From assembly GCA_023101885.1 (NCBI GenBank), contig JALPQD010000401.1, forward strand, positions 434,001 to 498,000: a stretch of 64,000 bases of DNA. The letters are read 5' to 3'. The notes below the pieces were generated by a model that saw nothing but the letters and a program-made list of their open reading frames with translations, did no database searches and was not told the DNA's origin. A program made the position numbers and the translations under genes. This document shows, one piece after another, positions 1 to 13,340 of this stretch. This stretch comes from Typhlomys cinereus. Taxonomy: Eukaryota > Chordata > Mammalia > Rodentia > Platacanthomyidae. Each line of letters opens with the position of its first letter. Position 1 is the first letter of the stretch.

Positions 1-560
1 GGTCAGCTAAAATAAATAATATTGAAAAATACTATACTTATGCAGACTATTTTTTTTTCATTTAAGTATAGGGATCTCTTGACTTGGAAAATATTCAAGG
101 TCAGGAGCAATAAGAAAACCTTTTCAAGTCATCTCAGGTTCAGTTTGTGTGAGACACATAAATATCTTGCCCATGCAATGCAGTAGTATTTCCTGTTTAA
201 GGCTATCATTTTTTTACAGAGCATAGTGATACCTTCTGACTAATCACAAGTAGAAAGCATAATGCAATATTTACAATTTCAGTGCTATATCGAATAAATA
301 TTTAATTGGTGCTGCCCAAATCATTTGCTTTGACATTAGTGTTACTGAGAGCATGTGTTCAGAGAGAAATACTTACATACAGAGCAGCAAAGGAAAAAGT
401 AGCTAGCATACATAATTTTGAAATAAATTCTTGGTACATCATCAGGACTTTTTAAGTTCCATTGACACATATTCAAAAGCCCCATTCTATAAATTTATAG
501 ATAAAAATTTTAGTTGACATATGATATTTTGAAGACATAGTGACTATTTAAAAAAAAAAA

Positions 561-648
561 GACTCGTGACTTAGCTCAGTGGTAGAACTTTTGTCTAGCA
601 TACAAGGCCCTAGGTTTAATACTCAATAGGAAGAGAAAAAAAAAACAA
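561..648 (+). mobile_element. ID-like SINE (tRNA-derived)
   Basis: The copy begins at a pol III A-box-like stretch (ttagctcagtggtag), continues through tctagcatacaaggccctag and a B-box-like ggtttaatac, and ends in an A-rich tail. This is the ID/BC1-type body of about 75 bp typical of rodents. It has diverged from the usual consensus, so it is not very recent. Confidence 0.75.
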
Positions 649-1159
649 AATGAGGGAAAGAGGAAGGGAAGGAGGAAAGAAGGAATGCAGGAGGATGCAT
701 AAAAGGCAAAACTTATTGGGTCTGAACATTAGAGAAAGGTTTCCTGCTAAGACCTGCATTTTGACAAATGTTAATATGAGGATAACTTTTCAGTTTTTCC
801 ATAAAACTAAATGTGATCCAAAAATTCAGTTGTCATAAACAAAATCTATATGTGCCTTAGGGGAAAAATTATAATATCCGTTCATTTCCTGTGTGGACTT
901 AGCTAGAACTTTTGTCACAATTAATGTCTATAAGTGGAAAGAAATGTGACTTTGGAAATTTTGGGAAATTAGAGCTGCAATTGTCAGGAGACTTTATATT
1001 CTCTTTCTGTTTGTTTCATTCTGTAATATACAAGCATACTTTAAGAAATTTATTTATAAAGTATGTCCAGACAACAGTTTAAAACCGTTAAAGGAAAGCT
1101 GTCTCTGACTTTTGCAGATATTAATGCATACACTGTTACTCAGTCTTCAAGAAATTTTT

Positions 1160-1185
1160 TAAAAATTGTATATATACAATTTTTA
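1160..1185. repeat. Perfect 26-bp palindrome
   Basis: The arm taaaaattgtata is followed directly by its exact reverse complement with no spacer. The centre is alternating TA. It lies in AT-rich intron with no recognised element around it. Confidence 0.9.
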
Positions 1186-1825
1186 CACAGATATACACAG
1201 ATAAAGGTCATGTTTTGTGCTTGGTCATAAAAGAATCAACATGTCTGATTCCATTTTTGTGCTGGATTTAAAAGTAGAGAAACAACATTGCCCTGTGATA
1301 ACCATATTGAACGTTTTGTTTTACTCTGCATTTTGTTTGCCTGTTGTATTTTTTAATATAGAAAAATACTTTAATATACCCCTTAAAGTACGAACCAATC
1401 TATGAACATTCATGAAATGTACTTTTGATAAAATCTTTATAGAATGTTTAGAAAGGATTAAATTTTCACTTTTAAAAATTATTGTTACATAAAGCATACC
1501 AACTTAAGCATGCAGGAATGAAACTCTTTCTTTTTTGAGAAATTGGAAATAATCTTCATCCCCTCAAAAGATAAGGATGTAAGACATAGCACAATGATCA
1601 AGGAAAGAATCTATTGTGTTATTAAACTTGGACTTGCCTGTAAAAATACAGAATTTCATTGGTGACTTTTTATATCTTCACAGAACAGATAATTCCTACA
1701 AAATTTAAGTTGTTTCAGGCATAGAAAATAAACACATCCAGTCTTTTAAAAAAAGATATGAAACTGAATCTTAATTTTGCTAAGATATCACAGATAGTTA
1801 ATAAATTATCTTAGTTATAAATATT

Positions 1826-1985
1826 TTTTATTTTTAATGCATTTTTGCCTAGTCATACAAGCTCAATAGGTACCCCTTTTCTTCTCCCTCCCTTCCCTTC
1901 CCCTCTGTTGTTCCCTTTCCATTCTCCCCTCTTCTCATTTCCCCCACCCCTTTTCCTTCCCTCCTCCTCTCTTGGTGTATTTCCA
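1826..1985 (-). mobile_element. L1 3' end fragment, reverse orientation
   Basis: On the + strand a T-rich start leads into tcatacaagctcaataggtac and then a long C/T-rich tract. This is the reverse complement of the L1 tail seen at 16961-17548. It is shorter and more diverged than the other copies, and the far boundary is approximate. Confidence 0.6.
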
Positions 1986-2626
1986 AGGCAGAATCTCTCT
2001 CTCTAGGTAGCCTGGCTTCCAGCTCCCAGTCCTCTGGCTTCTGTCTCCCCAATGCTAGGATTTCAAGCTTGCTTACACATCTCACCTCTTGTGGTGAGTC
2101 ACATACAGTGACTCTCTAAGTGTGATGGTGGGTGTCAGCATGAACGCACCATGCTGAAGTATTTCCTAATCCTTCCTTTCCCGTATCTCATCCTGCTGAT
2201 TGAGGGGGCATCCAACGTTCCTGTCCTTTTCTGTGACTTTTTCTGTGAATGATTTCATCTGGGCTCAGGCTGCTGCCCTACAATTTCCTCCTCACCCAAA
2301 CACTTCAGCCTCCAATTCATTCTGTGTTAGGAAGCACAGTAATCTGCTGCCCTCCAGGAGAAGTGGCTTCTCACACACCATCCACCCTCTCCCATGGGAC
2401 AGGATGCCCACAGCGCCTGCATAGATGGTTCCTGTAACACATGCAATGTGTAGAATTGGAGACTTTTGGTTCTGAGAGGAAATGACACAAATTGTTTCCG
2501 CAGTTTTCAAATCTGCATTTTTGTTTTTCACATATTTCTCCTCTTATTTTCAATATCACAGTCAGTTATATCCCATGAAACTTAATCATTGAGGATCATC
2601 CTTCTACACTAAATTCAGAAAGATGA

Positions 2627-3133
2627 GCAAGACATAGTCTTTTTTTATACATTTTTATTATTATTTCTGCTCATACAAACTTAATAGGTACACCAGTTCC
2701 CTCTCTCCCTCCTCCTCCCCTCGAACCCCTTGCTCCCCCACCCCTCACCCATCCCTCCCCATCCCCCAGTGCTTCCCGCCCCAATTCCCAGAGAGTCCTT
2801 TATTGTGCATGCCTGACTCTCTTCTGGGCCCTCCTCTCCGATGACATACAAGGACCCAGTGGCATTTCCCTGAACCCTTTCCTATGTTCCCCTTAAGCAT
2901 AGGAACACTACTGTGGCTGTCAATCTCTCGCCTCCAAGGATCTTGGTGCCTTTAGCAGATGCTAGACTTTGTGAGGTCAATAGTGTGTTAGACATTGTGC
3001 TGGGCATGCAAAGTCCAATTATGATTGCTTCGGCCCTAACTTGTGTGAAGTGTCTTGCAAATCATTGCTCCTCCCATTCTTTTGCTCTTACAATCTTACT
3101 GCCCCCTCTTCCGCAAATGGCAAGACAAGTCTT
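2627..3133 (-). mobile_element. L1 3' end, reverse orientation, with target-site duplication
   Basis: The element body is about 2642-3119. Read on the - strand it has the rodent L1 3'UTR signature (gcggaagagggggcag, then aagattgtaagag), a G-rich polypurine tract and an A-rich tail. Near-identical flanks gcaagacatagtctt (2627-2641) and gcaagacaagtctt (3120-3133) form a target-site duplication with one base of difference, which fixes both ends and shows a 5'-truncated retrotransposition. It matches the copies at 16961 and 63109. Confidence 0.85.
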
Positions 3134-3460
3134 GATGTCACTGATCTCACATCTGGTGTGTCAAGATATGTCAGATGTGTGTATTATCTTACGACATTGT
3201 TCAAACCATTTTTGACTTGCAAAGCATTAGATTTCAGTTTGTATTTCAGTGTTGTCATTTGCTAGCTGTGACTGTTGAGCAATTACTTCCATAAACCTGA
3301 ATATGCAATATGAACAGGTACAATCATAGCACCCTTTTAGGGAATGTTTAATAAAATTATCAATGGTCTTGCAAAATACAAGTGTTTGGTTAATTTTAGT
3401 TGTTATTACTTGCTATTGTCATATTTTCATTCATTCTCTCTCTTGCTCTCTCATTCTCTC

Positions 3461-3461
<1 letters not shown>

Positions 3462-3504
<43 letters not shown>
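3462..3504. repeat. (TG)n microsatellite, about 21 units
   Basis: Uninterrupted TG dinucleotides follow a CT-rich stretch (3430-3460). The open frames across it encode only Cys/Val repeats and are not genes. Confidence 0.95.
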
Positions 3505-3506
<2 letters not shown>

Positions 3507-4144
3507 TTCTTCACTCTTCTCAGAATCTTACTGCTGGCACTTCAGGTGTGAATACCATGCCTGGCCTCATCATTAATTCATATTCAACCTAAGAAACCAA
3601 ATGCTGATGTCCACAGTTTAACCATAGATACTTGGTGCCTTGCTCAGTCTTAGGGTCAGTAAGTACTTCAAAGGAGCCTAATCTGGGGCTCCATATTTTG
3701 AATCTAGAACTTCCCCTACTACTTTATAGGGCTTTTTTTCTATAAGATTTAAGCATTTACTAAAGTTGACATATGGACAGGAAAATAATTAACAATGAAT
3801 GACAAAAAGAGAAGTTTCTTCAATTTTGAACTTTCATTCTGATGTATCTTAGCTAAGAAGAAGGTCTCAGTAGATGTCAGAACTTCTCTGACACCTGTTT
3901 AGCTCCTCTTTCACATCATGCATGCAAGGAAGAATTTTTAGGTAGACTTGAGTAATATTGTTCATAGTTCATTCCATTTATTCTTCTAGATGCCTTTGTT
4001 TGTACCGAGAGATGCCAATTCCACTTCAGGGTAATATAATCAACTTTCCTCTTCTAATAAATGCAGTAAAAACATTGCCAATCATTTCAAACAGAAAAAT
4101 GAGTTAGAGACATATGTGAAATACCGATTCATAAAATATTTCCA

Positions 4145-4147
<3 letters not shown>

Positions 4148-4197
<50 letters not shown>

Positions 4198-4290
4198 CTG
4201 GAGAGATGGATAAGAGGTTAAGGAGGTTAAGACTCTTCCTCACAAGCAGAAGATCCTGAGTTCAGATCCCAGGTCCTAAATTTAAAAAAA
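4148..4290 (+). repeat. (TG)n(GA)n tract followed by a short B2-like SINE
   Basis: TG repeats (4148-4185) run into GA repeats (to about 4197), then directly into a B2-like tRNA-related head: gctggagagatgg, an internally duplicated ggttaag block, and gatcctgagttcagatccc. The SINE stops soon after its B-box region and ends in taaatttaaaaaaa, so it lacks the 3' body seen in the copies at 23592 and 30482. Confidence 0.8.
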
Positions 4291-7224
4291 GCAAGGCCAG
4301 TTGCACACAGAAGACAAGTGTATATATTCAGTGTATAGGAATTGCTGCTGAAGAGACTGAGAATGAGGTAGGCATTTTCCTTTGTTCTCTGAATTTCATT
4401 CTAGATCCTCAATCTCTTCATTAACTCTATATCTGATTTTGCCAAGCTAACTGCTTGATCTAGTTACTTGAGACCATGTGAGTGATATTGAATTGGTAAA
4501 TACACCCTAACCGGATTGTTTCCATCATTTCCAGTCATCACAATTCTTACCGTTACTTTCTATTTTCAGAGGAAAGATATTTTCGGATGCCTTTTCCTTC
4601 TTCAGAGACATTCTTTCTGATCTTAGAAAAGAGTCACACATAGAGGCGATGCATGTTTAAAGTGGAAAGTGGGTCATTTATTTTTAGGCAAGGAGGGTGA
4701 GCCCACCAAACTCAGCAGCATGCTGGTGCAGGGAGCCCGTCTCCCGAGACCAGAGACTGGGGCTTCCCTGGAGCTTCATTTTGAAATCTGTGTCCACAGA
4801 TACTCCATGAATAACCATCAATAATAGTACAGGTATGTTAATAAGTCAGCAAAGATGCTCTGAGCCCCAATGAGTCGGGAGTCACTGGAACATGGGCTTC
4901 CTGAGACCTTTTCTTACCCTGCCCTGATGGGATCCATCACTGTGATAGTCACCTGCTTGATGCTCAAGGGGTGAAGAAGCAGAGAAGGGGACTCCACAAC
5001 ACTCAGTTTCTCACAGACAGCAGAGACATGAATAGATAAAAACTGCAAGATTTAGTTGTATGAATGAAGAGCAACAAACCATGTGAAATGCCTGTGCCTA
5101 CATCCTAGAAGGATATCAATGATTTTTGTATACAATTTGTATTTGAAAATCACGTGTGCACATATACATGCAAGCAGGCACAAGACACACACACTCATAA
5201 ATCATTACCTTTCGTGCAGGAGAATAGCTTTGTAACTGAGCTATTTTTCTAGATCTGCCATACATAAAGATACCAACATATCTCTAAGAATTTTAATGTT
5301 TCAACAGTAGACACCTTTAATCATGACAATTTTTTAAATTATTATTTTATTTTTCTAGTTTTGCAAGCATATTGAGTATTCCATCCTCTACCTCCCATTC
5401 CCCTACCTTCCTTGCATCAATCCATTGCACTCCCTAATCATGACAATTAAAGCATCTTCACATTTCAAAGATTTCTCGGTCCAGACCCTGTATTCTATGA
5501 ATTTACTTTGCATATATGTTAGCAATCAGCTAGACAAGTGCTCTTCTACCAGACTCAGTTATTCTGTCACCTTTTTAGAAAGTCAAAGGTGGACAAGGAA
5601 AAGCATCACGCTTACTTCCGCCGTTGAAATTTATAAACATCTGTTACATGGATGTAGCATGTAGTTCTGAAAGCTGCTGTAAGAAAGGAATTCAGGGCTC
5701 AAGCTTTTGACTAATGAGCGAGGAGTTGTGGGGTTTCAATAGCAAAGCTGCCAATAATTGTCTCTAATGAGTCCTCTGTCACGTGTCCTCATAACAACAA
5801 GCCCCAGTGTCTCAGTAGTCAAGGAATAGTATGCAAATCATGTAAATGATTTCATTGTGTAGTTGAAGTGTTTGTGAAATGGGTCCTCATAGCATCTCCT
5901 TTTCTGCTGACAACTCTTACCTTCAAGATGTTCTGGTCTACTCATGCTATTCCCGTTGGGCTGGCGATTGAGATGCTAACGTGTTTTTTCTGTTGGACAA
6001 GAGAACGGATGTTTCTTTCAGTCATTGAACACCCAAACATGGGAAAACTGATGAAACATTAGGAAAACAATGGGCTTCGAGATGCTAACTCTATTCCCTC
6101 GGTGACCAGTGCAACAGCTTGATGTTGGTTAGCCTGAGCTGGAAAGATCATTTCCCAAGCCGTACCTGTGGGTGTTTTGCATCATACCTGCTCCACGGTG
6201 AAGAAGGAGATTGTAATGACTCTCACAAGTAGAATGTTTAAATCTTACCATTTGCAAATGGATGTGAGTTAACTGCAGCAGAAACAAACATAAAAATTAA
6301 ATCACTGTTAATTCCTACCAAGACATTTCAGTGATTATTTGGTAATGATCAAAGAAAGAGAAAATAGCCCAGAAATATAACATATTGCCAGCCATCCCTG
6401 ACTTTCATTCACTTCTCTCCTCCTCAAATCAGTCCATTCACAAAGCCTGGGATTTTAGAATGCTTTCCGATAATTCTCAAAAGAAGTTGCCACATTAGGA
6501 ATTAGTTCACTTGCATTATCAAATATCCTCTTAGATGATAAAAAGAATACTTTTCTTACTGACAAATGGAGGACATATGGATATGAAGACTTTCACAGGA
6601 AATATTGATTTTTAAAATAACCTTATTTGGGTCAGCAAGGTATAGACTGTTGAAATAATATTAGTCTTAAAAGTTAATAACAAATAGTAATGGATTCAAA
6701 TGCCACAATGTTGCCTAACGCATTCCGTCAACATGTATATAAACACAGCAGGAATTCCAAAACAAAAGCTAATTTATGGAAAACTATGTCTTCCTAATGA
6801 CAGTTTAGACTGTAGGGGTCCGAGTAACAAACTGCAGTCTTTACTAAGATGCTTTCTTTTTGCATAGAAACCTTGGTTGAGGTTCTGAGCGTATGCATCA
6901 AGTCAAATCATTGCCCTATATTTAAGTATATTTTTCTTATTTTTTCTGTAAAATCTAATCACTCCACATGCATAACATGTATATTTAGATATTCATGAAA
7001 TTAAAATAAAAAAATGAAAAAATGTACATTTGAAAACCCAAGCTACACAAGGAATCATGCATATAAAATGATCACTTTATAACCCTGTGCAATATGGCTT
7101 TCAAAATTAATAGAAAATAGCAATAGGGCATTCTAGAATATTGATATCTTTCTGATGTAAAGTATTGTTCATTTTTCTGTTGCTTGTAGTTTAACCTATA
7201 TATTTATAGTATGAAATAATAAAC

Positions 7225-7410
7225 ATCATAGACAATAAATTTGGAGGAGATCTAAGTGATCATCTCACACAAACCTTTCAGATGTTCCGATCAGTGAGAC
7301 ATAAGGCACAGAGAAGCCCAGGAACTTGCCAAAGTTCCATGAACAGCTGGAGCCAGAACTGAGACCTGGATTCCATGAACAGCTGGAGCCAGAACTGAGA
7401 CCTGGATGTC
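7225..7410 (-). mobile_element. MIR-type SINE, reverse orientation, with an internal exact 36-bp duplication
   Basis: On the + strand the order aaggcacagagaagcc, aggaacttgccaaag, ctggagccagaactgagacctgga follows the reverse complement of MIR. MIR elements are ancient and shared by mammals. Positions 7335-7370 and 7371-7406 are identical 36-bp copies, so a later tandem duplication occurred within the old element. Confidence 0.7.
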
Positions 7411-9129
7411 CTTTACTGTAAAGAAAAGGCTCCAAACACACCTCAGACGATTCACAGGAAAGAAATGCCTTTCGGTGTAACCAAGCAAATCTGGATTGTA
7501 TCTCTCTTGCAACTTCTATTAAGAGATTCTTAGTGAGTCATTCTCACATTCTTTGGGGGACTTCAGACAAAGATGAATGAGAAATAAAGAAAGGAGAATT
7601 CTAGACTTTTGCACACTTGGTTGAACTTTCAGGACTTGGGAAACTCAACAAGACTGAATTGCAGATGTTTTCACGATGGGTTTTTTTTTCCCCCCAGTCT
7701 GTTCTTCCTTCCTACACCGTGGTTTCTGTATTATCTCCTCCATTTATCTTGGCAAGAAATGGTTGCTTGACCTTGTTAATATTAAGCAGCATTTAAGCAA
7801 TAATGTCAAGCCTGCCGAGAGCCGGGCCCATGCTGCCAAGACCTCAGCATGTACCCTTGGGGGCTCTGGTGGCACGCACTGCCTCCAGCATACCCATGGC
7901 AAGGGGGCCGTCTCCATGTTCCCTTCACAACAGTCATTTGCCCCTCGGTTCTGGCAGACTGCTGGACACTCTCACCAGCTGTCACCACCCCTTCTTCCTA
8001 TCCGTATCTGGCAGGATCCGAGAACTCAGGCAGCCAGTAGAAATAATAGTAGCTGTGGTAACAGCTTCCATGGCATGGTCCCCAGAGACAAGATCAAAAT
8101 TTGGCACCTTTTCTCTCAACAGGAGGCTAAAAATGGCACTGAATTTGCTACTGGGTGGCATAGAATTTTCTTTAATTATACATTTTTGGTTTCCAGTGTT
8201 CCACATGCTGGCTTGGAAGTGTCAAGGCAACATATATGGGTTTAAAACACTGGCATGCTGTCTTAGATGAAGGCAGGGGGGTGATTCTATCACCATGGTC
8301 ACTTCACTCTATATCCACCTTGAAAGACAAAAGGAAAGCATGCTGTAATTTCTCTCACTTGAATAGTCTTTGATTCTGAAGGAAAATTCCTTCTTAGAAA
8401 TTTCCTGGTACATCTTTGCTAACATAGTATCTTAAATTAAATTATTTAAATTCATGAAGTTATCCCCTCCCCCCACTCTTAACTTTTATTAGAAAAGCAT
8501 ACAGGGTTATAGAAGGAATGCTTTTCAACTGTATAAGAAGTCATTTAATTTTCAACATTTTAGCATTGGTTACAATCCAAGAGTATCACAGGCAACTTAC
8601 AAACAGGCAATAGGAAGAGGGCTGCTTATCATTAACGTAAGCTTCAATAATCATCAGTTAATAACCATTTAAGTCACTGTGAGAGTTCATACAAACATAG
8701 CATTTTATCATCAGCTTAGATGGTTGTAAAAAAACAGACTGCTTAATTTTGTAAGTAAAATATGTCCAATATTATATTAGAGGCACTGATGATGAATTAT
8801 CGAAGGACTCTATGTTCTCTTGCCTGAAAGAACTTGTTCTGTCTGGGGCTCCTTCTAACTGGTACCACTCTAAGATCTTCTGTGGGTCACCTGAGTTCTT
8901 GGGAAACTCTTCTGCTCCAGAAAGCCAGGCCTCAGATCAACTCTGAGCAAATGAGAAACTGAAGTTTTCCTTTCTTCTCATGTTTCCATAGCTAAACTCT
9001 TTCTTTCTTCCATCCAAGTATTTATTGTTACCTCTAGGTGCAAAGACAACTTCTTTCCTTTCCATTTCCATGTGCATGTCTATGCAAGGTGCATGCATGT
9101 CAGCATGTGTGTTTGTTCTAGGGGAGTGC

Positions 9130-9425
9130 ACACATGTGTATGCATGTGTGTGTGTGTATATGTGCATGTAGAGGCCCAAGGGTGATATCGGGAATCATCC
9201 TCATTCACTCTTCCACCTTACTGTTTTGAGGCTGGGTGGTCTCTAAATTCAGAGTTGGTTTGTAGGACTCGTCTGGCTTTTCAATCTGCTCTGGGGATCC
9301 CCCCACTCAGCTTTCCAGGGCTGGAATTATAGATGGGTTGCCATTTACATGAGAGTTGGGGATCCAAGCTCCCGTCCTCTAGCTTGCAGAGCAAATGTTT
9401 TGTCTGCTAACATTCATTTCTCCTG
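9130..9425 (-). mobile_element. B4-type (ID+B1 composite) SINE, reverse orientation
   Basis: After a TG-rich lead come gaggcccaagggtgatatcgg, ccaccttactgttttgagg, a B1-like reversed part (ggctggaattatagatggg) and an ID-like reversed part (gttggggatccaagctc, then cttgcagagcaaatg). This is the order expected for a rodent B4 element read backwards. Boundaries are approximate. Confidence 0.65.
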
Positions 9426-10189
9426 TCATCGGCACACCACACACCCCAGGAAATAAGAACAGTAATCATAACAATAAAATATAAGCTGGAGGATGAAGTA
9501 AAATATTGCAGTGCACTGCGACAGTGCAGCGTCCTCATCATTTCTGGAAGGATTTCCTCATGAAGTCAGGTTCTAGTGGGACATCCTCAGACAGAGGTTG
9601 CGGCTAGACACCCCAGAAACCAGGAATTAAAAGAACAAAGACACAAGGACAGGAAAATTTAGGAGACAGTGTAAGTGATGACTTGGCACTTGGAATCAAT
9701 TCATGGGTCCTGAGAGAAGTGTGGCTGGAGATACATTAATGGCCATCTGGGAAGACACTATCATCAGATAATAGGAGACATCCATAGGGAGCATGACTAG
9801 AGTATAGAGAGCTTTGAAAGGGAGACAAGGGCACTGATTAGAAGCATTGAGGGTTTTGTCAGTCCTGGATATAGGAAACAGTGTCTATGGAAACATAAGG
9901 AGGGAAATAACAAATAGTCCACACAAAGAATTGTGAATGATTTTTGTCTATGGAGTTCAAAAATTAAATGAGCCAATTGAGGACCATAGTTTTTGCCTAG
10001 CAAGCTTTGTAAAAGCGTGTCCATGTAGAACTTGGAGAAATTTAAAGTGAGCCTTAAAGAAGTTAAATCGGATCTTAAGAGAAAGAGTGTTGCTGAGACC
10101 ATGGCAAATATACTGGAGCTGTTCCTGAACCTCGTCCCTGGTTGACGAGATGGGAAGGGGAAGAAAATGTAAGATTTCAAATTTGCAGT

Positions 10190-10500
10190 GTGTGTGCGTG
10201 TGCATGTTCATGTGTGTATGAAATGTGTTTACAGGTGCATGTGTATATATGTGCTCATATGTGTGGAATCCAGAAGTCAACCTCAGCTGCCTTCCTCCAT
10301 CTCTCTTTACCTTATTTTTTTTTAAGAATGTTTCTCTCACAGAACCTGGAGCTCACCAATCAGTAGTCTGGTTGGCCAGCAAGCCCCCAAGATGCAAGTG
10401 TCTCAGTCTTCCAAGAACTGGAGTTGCAAACCAGAGCCACAAACTCGGCTTTTCACTTGGGTCCTGAGGAATCGCACTCAGGACCTCGTGCTGATGGGTT
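10190..10500 (-). mobile_element. B4-type SINE, reverse orientation
   Basis: It has the same layout as the 9130 copy: a TG-rich lead, then ctcacagaacctggagctcacc, ggttggccagcaagcccc, and an ID-like end with gaatcgcactcaggacctcg. Open frames in this stretch come from the repeat. Confidence 0.7.
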
Positions 10501-10599
10501 TGGCAATGAGTAACAGTTCTCAATGTTTATTGAATATTCTATAAGTCTATAGGCTTCATATATGTGCATAAATACATCATCTTTATTTAATTTTTAGGA

Positions 10600-10745
10600 A
10601 ATCTATAAAATAGGACTCATGGTTTCTATTCGACAGGCAAGAAAACTCAGAATTGTTGAAGTTAAATAATTACTCAGACACCAGACAATAAACAGTAGGT
10701 ATGTAATTCAACCCAAGTCTATGCAACTTCATTGCCTTGGCTAAT
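10600..10745 (-). mobile_element. Old MIR-like SINE, reverse orientation
   Basis: The + strand order gacaggcaagaaaactcag, gttaaataattactcag, gtatgtaattcaacccaagtc follows the reverse MIR core and tail. It is strongly diverged and identified by order of motifs only. Confidence 0.5.
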
Positions 10746-13119
10746 GGGATATCATGAACTGACAAAGGACCCCCCCCCAAAAAAAAACAATCACAAGGTT
10801 TTTTAGGAATATCTAGCTAAAAAATTGGAATCTGGGTAAATTCATACAGAAGATTTCATTAGCACATGCCTATTTGAAAATCATCTGTCCACGTGGACTT
10901 TGAAGGTCAAAGACATAAAAGCTGTTAGATGAAAGGGAGGTCAAGCACAGGCTTTGGTAAATGCTCATGGGTTTATACTGTGGGAGTACATTCAGGGAGG
11001 GATTGTACATGGTAGGACAGAACAGGTCCTGAAATGCAAAAGACAAACCCTAAAATATCAGTGGTGCTAGTAATTGTAAATTGCTCACAAAACGTAGCAG
11101 TTTCTAACAACATTTATCTCAAATTTCTGGGGGTCATAGGATCTGTTCTCAATTTAGTGGTGTGCCTCTGTTTCAAGCTGTTTAAAGTTGTGCTCAAACC
11201 ACAGGTTGGGGCCGAAATCTCATTTGAAAGTTCATCTGGTGCTAAAGGAATATGCTTGGAGCCCACTCGTGGGGATTTTAGCAGGCCCAACATTCACCGC
11301 ATGGACAGCTACACGGGACTAGCCAGCGCATGGTATGACAGCTGCTTTTTCCCCATGGCAAGCAGTGTGCGGGAGAGGTTGGGTAACCAAAATAGAAGCT
11401 GAATTCTTTTAAAACCTACGCTCAGAAAAGATATCCCATGATGTCCACCATATGCTTTCCATTACAAGCAAGTTACTAAATCAAGACTACACTCGAAGGG
11501 AGGGAATTTTACTAGGGTATACATGAATACCAGGAGACAGGGATTATTTGAAGCTATCTCAGAGGCATCCTACTATCGTGGTCTAATGCCAGCTTATGTC
11601 TTGCTTAAGTGCCATGCACATGTGGTTCTCGTTGAAGGGATTATACTCACTCAAGGACCCCTACTAACAGCGCTATTCAATGCATTTCCCTGGTCACTGC
11701 TTGGGAACATCACGAGTCACGTAATTCCTGTAACTTACTCCAAAAAGTGAGACATTGCCCGTGCCCATGTTTCATGCTCCAAAGCAGTCAGAGGACTTCA
11801 GGGGGAAAGGAAGAGCCATTCTGTTTCTGTAATATGCTTGCGAATTGCCCTTAAGACAAATACTAGAGGATTCCACAAGGTAACCGGGAAACAATGTTAG
11901 AGAGCTTGGGGGGAATGAACTGAACTACCAGAAGAGGATGAGACCTTGAACAGGGTGGATGCGGCTGACAAACACAGCTGAAATGCAAGGATGAGACTTG
12001 AAGAGATGGCTGCAGGTGGCTTTTCAAGACACCCTCGTAAAGCATCAAGTGGTTTTGGTATGATCAAGAGAAAGGTCAGTAATACTAAGGAGAAAATAAG
12101 GAGTTTGTGCTGAGGACTCCTTTTGAGATATGGAGAGAAGGGAAGGAAAAGGACTGCACAGTACACTGAAGGAAGCATAAAAACTGACTTTACAATCCCG
12201 ATTGTCATCCGGCACAGTATTTGTATACTAAATCAAAGAGCTTTGTAATCTGCATACTCTAACAGCATTGTTTTCATATTTTCATCTAGTCCATTAATAA
12301 ACATGCTTTAGTCTACTAAAGTGCAGAAAAGAAGCTTACCAATGTCTCCATTTGAGTCTTCAGTCTTCATGGATATTAATTGATAGCTAAGTTATTGTGG
12401 GACAAGTCTCCAAAACTGTTTCCCAGCGCACAACTGAAGCTGCACACTCAGAAAACAGCTCCCCGTGTCCTCCCCCTAGCTTCAGCATCTGCTAGGCTCC
12501 ATTCTTTCTGTTTCTAGGAGTTGGAAATTTTAGATAGGGCATGTGGGTGGGATCATACAGAATTTGTCTTTCTAGATAAGTAGACAGACAGATAGGCAGA
12601 CAGATGGACAGACTGTATTTGTAGTAGACTATTCCAAGTAACACAAAGTGTTCAAGTTTCATTAATACTATTGTTTATAACCAGGATTTCGTTCCTTTTC
12701 AAGGCTGAATGATAGTCACATAATGTTCATGGTAGATACATACCACATGTTGTTTATTCATGTATCTATCACTAGACGTGGGGTTACTTTTGCCTGTAAC
12801 CTCCCGTGAAGAGTACTCATGTAGACACCTGGCTATGCAAGTATTTCTGCGACTTTAACTGTGATCCTTTGGGATATGACAGAACTGGATCATACATTCA
12901 TCCTAATTTTTCCGAGGGATTGGAATACTGCTTTCTGTAGAAATCATAATGTTTTATGGTAATCCTAAAAATGCAGAAGCATTTCACTTTGTCTAACCCT
13001 TGCCAAGACAATCATGTGTTCAACTTTCAGAGCATCTTGGTCAGCCATGGGCTGGAAGTGACACCGTGCATGGCTTTGTACGATCACACTGCCCTCTTCT
13101 TGCCACTTGAGATTGCCAT

Positions 13120-13340
13120 TGAAAGCCTTGTGAGCGCCTGTAGAGCCCCGAGGCTGACTTCTGGAATCATCCTGGATTACTCTACCTTCTTGCTTTGCTC
13201 TTGGTTTCCCAAGGCTGGAAGTGCTAACCACCAGTATTTCTGCTCAACGTTTTACGTGGGATCTGGGCATCTGCGCTCTCAAGTCTTTTTGTTTACAAGG
13301 CAAAGGTTTAACACCTGAACCATCATCTCACTAGCCTATG
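13120..13340 (-). mobile_element. Degraded B4-type SINE, reverse orientation
   Basis: A B1-like reversed segment (ccaaggctggaagtgctaacc) is followed by an ID-like reversed segment (acgtgggatctgggcatctg, then aggcaaaggtttaacacctg). It is more diverged than the copies at 9130 and 10190. Confidence 0.5.

Noticed and set aside
3344..3592. Cys/Val-rich open frames over TG and CA tracts, also at 13896, 15379, 23541, 25245, 30497 and 45241
   Set aside because: They are translations of dinucleotide repeats and SINE tails with no other support.
11034..11402. 122-codon frame with a hydrophobic first half
   Set aside because: No start context, splice or homology support was found, and the protein matches nothing I recognise.
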